64,000 bases of DNA from Nymphaea colorata (Eukaryota; Streptophyta; Magnoliopsida; Nymphaeales; Nymphaeaceae), in contig NC_045143.1 of NCBI RefSeq assembly GCF_008831285.2, forward strand, positions 13,477,151-13,541,150, in the 5' to 3' direction. Below, piece after piece: positions 57,592-64,000 of the stretch. The notes beneath the pieces were generated by a model that made no database searches, had not been told where the DNA came from, and saw only the letters and a list, made by a program, of their open reading frames with translations. A program made the translations under genes and the position numbers. Numbering within the stretch: the first letter of the stretch is position 1; every line of letters begins with the position of its first letter.

Positions 57592-57599
57592 TCTACCAT

Positions 57600-58689
57600 G
57601 CATGACCATCTCTATTCCCACTTGCAAATAATAATAATAAAATAAAATAATAGGAAAATAAAAGAACATCCTATATTTCTGTTTCATGCCAAGATATATC
57701 CAACAACAAAAACATCACGATATTCCAAGGTCAGTACAATGCTGGAAAATTAGAAACTTTTTAGGTATATCCTACTTCCAAGATATCATAGCTTTATCCT
57801 TTAAATAATATCAAACAAAGAATCTCTTGCAATATTATTGGACACCACTTCTAGTTACAGATATCACATATATGCTAACTTGTCTTTTCTCATAGGACCA
57901 AAATGACCCTCCATTGTTTGGGGTTTTTGAAGAACAAGCTTTGCTGGCATTGGCATCCAACAAGAGGGTTGGATCTAAAACTTTTCAAAGTAGAAGAATC
58001 TCAATCATTCAGTTCAATATTTAGTAAAGTCTGTTTTACATAAGGAGCCTGCTTAATGCAAGCTACCATCAACATGAAAAACTACCAATCAAATCAATTG
58101 AGAAAGCCAAGTTCTCTTTTCCTCTTTCTACATAGTGACAGCCATTAAACTGATCATGTATAGACAGCCATAGACATGCCATGGCTCAACAACCATGATA
58201 GAAAAACAAGAAAAAAACTGGAAAAAAGGCAGTATTGAGTATGTTCAGCTAGAAACCAGTTTGATCTTTAAATAGTAAATCATGGAAAATATCATGCTTT
58301 CAATTAATGGACAGAATATATCATAAAGCTTAAAAAGAAAAGGATGAAAAGTATATGGAAGGTAGATCATTTCAAAAGAGTATCCTCATGGACATTCTTT
58401 ATTAGCAAAAGCAGGAAAAAGCACAATCCTGTGGTCTTAGTTTCTCTTGATTTTCTAATGGGTGGTGGAGATCCAATCAAAGTATGAGTTCACAGCCACT
58501 CTCTGATTGTCAATTGGGAATCCTTTTCATGTTTTTTGTAGATCGATAGGAGTGTGCCATGGAAGTCGCTACTTATATGTGTGTGTTTCTATTCTAAAGG
58601 GCGTTTTTCTTCTAGGCTGTTTTTTGGCAAAAGGTGTGCTGGACAGCTGGAGGAGTGTGGAGCCTGATCGCAATTTGATAGGCTTCTCA
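57600..58689. other. Intergenic region without recognised features
   Basis: AT-rich; no gene or delimitable repeat was recognised. Confidence 0.4.
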
Positions 58690-61085
58690 AGTTTTAGGTG
58701 AATCATGAACATTATTTGCAATCTTTCTACTATTGGGGGTGTTGTCCCTTTGGAACCATAACTTCAAGGCAGGGGCTCTACCTTTTATCATTCACAATAA
58801 CTAAAGAGATGAATTGTCGAGCTATTTTTGACCCGGGTGCTTGTGTATTTCAGGACCTATCGACTGGAAAGAAGATTGGTGGAGGCCCTGGAAGAGATGG
58901 AATCTACTTCTTGGATACATCCGTTAAAGAGGCGTCACTCTTAGTTGATTCACCTTCAAGTGCATTCCAATGGCATCTCAGACTTGGTCATCCATCCTTT
59001 CCTAAACTTTGGTAGTTATGTCCTCAAATTTCTTCTAAAACCTCTATCGAGTGTGAAGTTGGTCAATTGGGCAGGCATAGTTGTACGTCTTTTCCTTTAA
59101 ATCAAAGTCAGTCTAGCCAAAATCTATTTGATTTAGTTCATGTTGATGTATGGATACCTAGTCGAGTTCTGAGTTGGTTGTCGTCTTATTATTATATGTC
59201 CATTGTTGATGATTTCTCTCGAGTCACTTGAGTTTTTTTTATGGAAGACAGATATGAAGCTCCTCGTATCTTGAAATCTTTCATATCGGAAATACAAACT
59301 CAATTTAATTCTTGTGTCAAGGTTGTCACACTAACAAAATGCTCTTGAGTTCAAATCTACTTCTCTGCTTGAATTCTATAAATCTCATGGTATTATGGCA
59401 CATTTTATATGCCCTCATACATCTCAACAAAATAGTGTAGTTGAAAGAAAACATTGTCATTTGTTGGATGTAGCATGCACTATCATGGTTCATTCTCATA
59501 TGCCTTCCAAATTTTGAAGAGATGCAATCTTAACAGCATGTTACCTAATAAATAGAATGTCATCCTCTTCTATAGACAACAAGATACCAATTCAAACTCT
59601 TTACCCAAACAAGACCTTGTTCTTTTTACCACCACGTATATTTGGATGCACATGCTTTGTATATCGACTTGGACCTAGTCGAGATCAACTAGTTGCACAA
59701 GTAACTAAATGTATATTTGTAGGACACTCTTGAAATAAAAAATGGTATCAATGCTTAAATCCTATATCTAATCAAGAGTTTGTCAGTGCCGATGTAACCT
59801 TCCTCGAGTCTTCGCCATTCTTTCCTACAAGCTCTTCATATCCACAGTCTGAGATGCCCCCTTCTGTTCCACTCCCAATTTCTCCTATTTCACTTGAATC
59901 CATTCCGTTTATATCACCCCCCACTTGTCCCAATCCCTCCATTCTGTGGTTTAAAGACCATCTATCATATATTCAAGAAGAAATCTACCATCTAATGCCA
60001 TTGCACTGTCTCACTCTTGGAAGGTACATAGTTCTGATTTATATGACTTGCATCAGTGTTCCATTGATGTTTCTTATCCTGATGAATTACCTATTGCACT
60101 ATATAAAGGAAACAAAAAATGCACAATTCATCCTCTTTTTAAATTTGTTAGTACATCTCATTTGGGAGATCAGATATGTAAATTTATTGATGTCTTGTCA
60201 GCTGCTTCGGCTCCTATCTCTCATGAACAAGCTCTTTTGGACTCTAAGTGGTACCAAGCAATGAAAGAGGAGATGGACTCTGTAATATCTCGCCATACTT
60301 GGGATCTTGTTGAACCCTCATCTAGGGTAGATATTGTCAGCTCGAAATGGGTATTTACTATCAAGTATAACTCTGACGGAATCGTCGAGGGATACAAGGT
60401 ACAATTGGTAGCAAAATGATACACTCAAATAGGTGGTAACGATTTCTTTAAAACTTTCTCTTTTGTGGCTCGTTTGGGTACTGTACGACTAATTGTATTT
60501 GTTGTAGTTCAATATGGATGGAATATGTATCAATTAGATGTCAAAAATATCTTTCTATATGGGGATTTGTCTGAAGTAGTTTATATGCAGCAACCACCAG
60601 GCTTTGAGAAATTGGAGTAGTGTACCAAGGTATGTTTGTTAAAAAATGCTATATATGGTTTGAAGTAGAGTCTGAGAGCATAGTTTCAAAAGTTGTGTGA
60701 GGTTGTGTCCAAGTTTGGGTTTCATCGATCTCCTTTAAATTATTCATTGTTCATAAAAAGAACCTCAAGAGGTATGGTTGTTATGGTGATATATATGGAT
60801 GACATCATTTTAACAGATGACAGCTAGCAAAAAATATAAGACACAAAGAAGTATCTCCAACAACGCTTTGTTACTAAAGACCTTGGCTCTCTATGTTACT
60901 TATTGGGAATAGAAGTACCAAGAAATAAAGAATATTTAGCTCTTTCCCAAAGAAGATATGTTCTTGATTTGCTACCAGGGACAAGTACGACTGAAACTAA
61001 ACCAACATTTATTATTATGAATTCTCGTATTCACTTATATGATGATAAATCTGAAATTGTTAACACAAGATTTTCTACTCATATA
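58690..61085 (+). mobile_element. Decayed Copia pol fragment (pre-integrase to reverse transcriptase)
   Basis: Pre-integrase: CRAIFDPGACVFQDLSTGKK, then FQWHLRLGHPSFPKLW near 58970-59015. Integrase: NLFDLVHVDVWIPS and FYKSHGIMAHFICPHTSQQN, then VVERKHCHLLDVACT near 59440. Reverse transcriptase: YQAMKEEMDSVISRHTWDLV near 60252, YQLDVKNIFLYGDLSEVVYM, then the intact catalytic box VIYMDDIILTDD near 60790, and LCYLLGIEVPRNKEYLALSQ. Multiple stops interrupt it. The reading ends abruptly at about 61085. Confidence 0.9.
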
Positions 61086-62082
61086 TAGACAAGTTTGTGG
61101 TAGTTTATCTTGATGACATTGTAGTATTCAGTGACAACTTGGAAAAACATGTGAGAGACCTGCAGATAGTATTCCAAATGTTGAAGGAAAATGATCTGTA
61201 TGTAAAGAGAGAGAAATGTTGCTTTGGCCAAAGAGGAATCAGCTTTCAGCCATGTTGTCGTGCATGGTTGGCTATGGATGGATATAGAGAAGGTGAAGGT
61301 CATCAAAGAGTAGAACCCACCAACTAAAGTTCAAAAGTTGTGGTCCTTTCTTAGGTTGGTAAACTATTATCGGTTATTCATCAAGGGGTATTCTATGATT
61401 TGTTGGCCCCTCACTAATTTGTTGAAGAAGAATCAAACCTGGACCTGGACAGAGCCAACTCGATATGCTTTTGATAGGCTGAAGAAAGTCCCCATGTAAG
61501 AGGCCATGCTAAAGCTGCCGGACCACTCAATGTTGTTTGAAATCCATATAAACACCTTTGATTTTGCTATTGATGGGGTGTTAATGTAGGAGGGTCACCC
61601 AATTGCCTATGAGAGCCTGAAGCTCAAGGATGCAAAGCAGCACTACTCCGTGCACGAATAAAAGATGATAGCCATTGTGTACTACCTTCATACCTAGAGG
61701 CACTATTTGTTGTAAGGTCAGTTTATTGTAAAGAGGGACAATTGGCTACAAGTTATTTCCAAACTCAGAAGAAGTTTACCCCAAAACAAGTTAGTTGGTA
61801 GGAAATTTTGATAGAGTTTGACTTTGCACTAGAGTACAAGGCAAAAAGAACCAATGTCGTGGCCAATGCACTAAGTGAGAACGTAGAAATTGTGGCCACT
61901 TGAGCAAAGGCCTCTGAAGCACAACTACAGGGTGCTCTCCTCGAGCGTGTTCATGAAGACATGCAACAGGATTCCACAACAAATCACCTAGTGACCCTAA
62001 CCGAGGCAGGAAAGACTAAGATATTCCAGTTGTATGATGGATTTCTTATCACAGGGCGAATGCATGTTCATGCCAAGATGGA
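61086..62082 (+). mobile_element. Decayed Gypsy pol fragment (reverse transcriptase tail, RNase H, start of integrase)
   Basis: It begins inside a Gypsy polymerase with FVVVYLDDIVVFSDNLEKHV (catalytic YLDD). The RT tail, KENDLYVKREKCCFGQRGIS, follows. RNase H and connection remnants follow in broken frames, ending QEILIEFDFALEYKAKRTNV and VVANALSENVEI. The N-terminal integrase region (LLERVHEDMQQDSTTNH, KTKIFQLYDGFLI) runs to about 62080. The N-terminal polymerase half is absent, because the segment is joined directly to Copia sequence. Confidence 0.88.
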
Positions 62083-64000
62083 TGTTAACACCCCAAATTT
62101 TTTCACAGCGAAAGTAAAGCGATATCAAAATTTTACAAAAGAATTGTGAAAAATGGCAATTTCAAAGCTAATTTTGAATCTAAAGAACAATTTAGATTCA
62201 ATTTAATCCGCGACATGAATCCCAATGTAGGATTACAAGTCTAAACTATTTGCAAATGTCATTTGACATCCAAATCCAATTGCAAAATTCAAATTTTGAC
62301 TTAAATCTAAGAATTGGATTTAATTCAATCTAGAATGCTATGTGGGACCCACGTGTGGGCCAAACCTAGCCCGTGTGGTCAAGAGCCCCCCCCCAATTAA
62401 AAAAAAAAGAAAATATTTCCTTTCAATTAAATGAATAAAAGTCATTTTCAAGGAGAAATGAATGAAAAACCTAGGAAAAGAGAGACATTTATGTCTCTCT
62501 CTTCTTTAACTATGTCCTCTTTAAAGATAATCAATTTTCAAAAAGTAATAACTAGGCTGGTCAAACTCACCCAACCTACTTAATTCAAGTAGGTTCGACC
62601 CTAGTGCACCCAAATATGGAACCAATCTCAGCTAGGCTCAGTCAACATAAGCTCAGCTTGGCCAAAAAGGTAGGTCTATCTCACGATCCAATTAATAGAC
62701 GAAAATAGACTTTGGCCGAACCAAACCCACTTTGACTAAACTCAGTCAAAGTACAATTTAGCTCAATTAAGAGATTTCTTGGCTCAAATTTATCAAATTA
62801 CCTCAAACAAAGTCAAAATACTTGCAAATGAGCTTTGACTTTGGTCAATTGGTCGAAATTGACCAATCTGGATAATTTTGCCCCTTTATGGTCAAATTGA
62901 GATTACAGAGCCTAAATTGGTTTATAAAAAGCACATATACATTTAGATTTGTCAAATACATAAATCAAATACCAAATTAAAATTCAATATTTCAAACCAA
63001 AGTTTGATTCAGTTGAAATTCATTTTTAATCAAGTTATGGACGAAAATACCCTTTTCAAACCAAATTTGATAGAATTTTCAAAACTTATTCAAATTTGAA
63101 TTGAATTATCATAATTCAATGACATTTGGATCTTAGTAGCTAGGTTTTAACCTAACATGCTCGATTTCAAACAAAGAAAAAAAATAAATGGCACAAAATA
63201 AGGGAAAACCCTGTGCAAGGGTATTTTTGTCCAAAATTTTGGTCAAAGTTGGTCAACTAGGTCTGAACTAATGTTGACCAAACCTAGTCCAGCCCACCTA
63301 GCTCATGCAAATGGGCTAAGAATGGTCAAATTAGAGCGATTAAACCCTCTTTAACTCATTTTACAAGTCTCCAAGGTCTTATGTGAGCTTCCAAGGTGAG
63401 TTAAGGAGGTAGTTGAACACACCTCCTCCTTTATATAAGCCTCTTCTTGGCCACCAAGGGGGAGCACAAATTTTTCAAGCACTTCACCAAGTTGTGACTG
63501 CCAAGGAGTTAGGAGGAAGAAGCCAAGGAAGAGAGGAGAGATTCGTCCAAGCCCTTTTCCCTCTTTTCTCATATTTTCTTCATCATTTCTCTCCATTCAT
63601 TTTGTTAAGTTAGGGTGCTTAAGTGAACCCTTACATAGGATTTTGGTGGTGACAAGTCTTCTTTCCTACTATAAATTCCATCAAGCAAGCTATTCTTTTT
63701 CTAGATTTGCTAAGCTCGAATCCAAGCTTGGATTCTTGCGTAGGATTGCTCGATTTAGAAAACAAGTAAAGGCGAAGATCAAGTATCAAGACCGACCGCA
63801 AGGTAGGTGATTTTAAGTCATTTCTCATATACTTTAGCTTCTTGTTGGTTCATTTTGGTTTCATAAACTCGTGGAGAGGGTTTATTTTTGTGTATTTTAT
63901 AGTTGGGAATGATGTCCGACTAGGGAAAAACTACGATTCATTGTACATGTTAATGCATAATGTATGCATACATTGGTTTTTCTTAAAGATGAACCCATGT
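62083..64000 (+). repeat. Probable start of another LTR, truncated by the window end
   Basis: TGTTAACACCCCAAATTTTT opens abruptly inside the Gypsy integrase reading, and the sequence changes to non-coding AT-rich DNA full of 'ggtcaa' and 'cctag' words typical of Gypsy U3 regions. A TATA-like 'tttatataag' lies near 63430, followed by a possible transcript leader. The second LTR and body would lie beyond 64000, so this rests on one boundary only. Confidence 0.45.

Noticed and set aside
1-64000. CRISPR arrays, operons, bacterial-type gene systems or integrated DNA virus genes
   Set aside because: The window is plant nuclear DNA. Repeats are LTRs, MITEs and tandem repeats, and all polymerase genes fit Copia or Gypsy retrotransposons.

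Overview
The window is nuclear DNA from a flowering plant. This is shown by spliced genes with GT-AG introns, a plant-type CHX cation/proton antiporter, a cytosolic ribosomal protein gene with telo-box promoter motifs, and several lineages of plant LTR retrotransposons primed by initiator tRNA-Met. I cannot name the species. Gene density is low: two well-supported host genes and one probable host gene, surrounded by layered repeats.

Layout from left to right. Positions 1-3120 hold non-coding, repeat-like sequence, followed by a degenerate minisatellite (3640-4085), a decayed Copia pol fragment (4240-5660) and a Copia-type LTR (5892-6202). A probable small three-exon gene lies on the minus strand (8029 down to 6837; 117 residues, function unknown). 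It is head-to-head with a three-exon CHX-family antiporter gene on the plus strand (9377-12853; 805 residues). A Ty3/Gypsy chromovirus-like element with unusually long LTRs (about 2.8 kb each) fills 14220-25218. Its gag-pol is recognisable from capsid to chromodomain-like tail but is broken by many stops.

Positions 25219-30003 are AT-rich and end in a decayed hAT transposase of the TTF zinc-finger/DUF4371 type. Positions 30005-35434 hold minus-strand Copia gag pieces and a related pair of LTR-like repeats. A 201-bp MITE with perfect 12-bp inverted repeats and a perfect 8-bp target duplication sits at 36372-36572. From 37076 to 48742 there is a nest: a plus-strand Copia element (TSD TGTAC) whose leader is interrupted by a minus-strand Copia element (37518-43363).

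The 40S ribosomal protein S2 (uS5) gene is at 49817-52737. Beyond it are more fragments: a Copia piece (53740-54240), an AAA-ATPase N-terminal relic interrupted by a MITE (55440-55945), a further MITE (57400-57591), a Copia pol fragment that switches abruptly to Gypsy pol (58690-62082), and what looks like the start of another LTR (62083 to the window end).

The host genes do not form a pathway: one would act in membrane ion transport and the other in translation. The dominant story is serial transposon insertion and decay. I found no convincing new multi-gene system. The best leads are the small MITE family with at least three delimitable copies, the probable small membrane protein gene, the long-LTR Gypsy element whose LTRs look young while its genes look dead, and the Copia/Gypsy junction.
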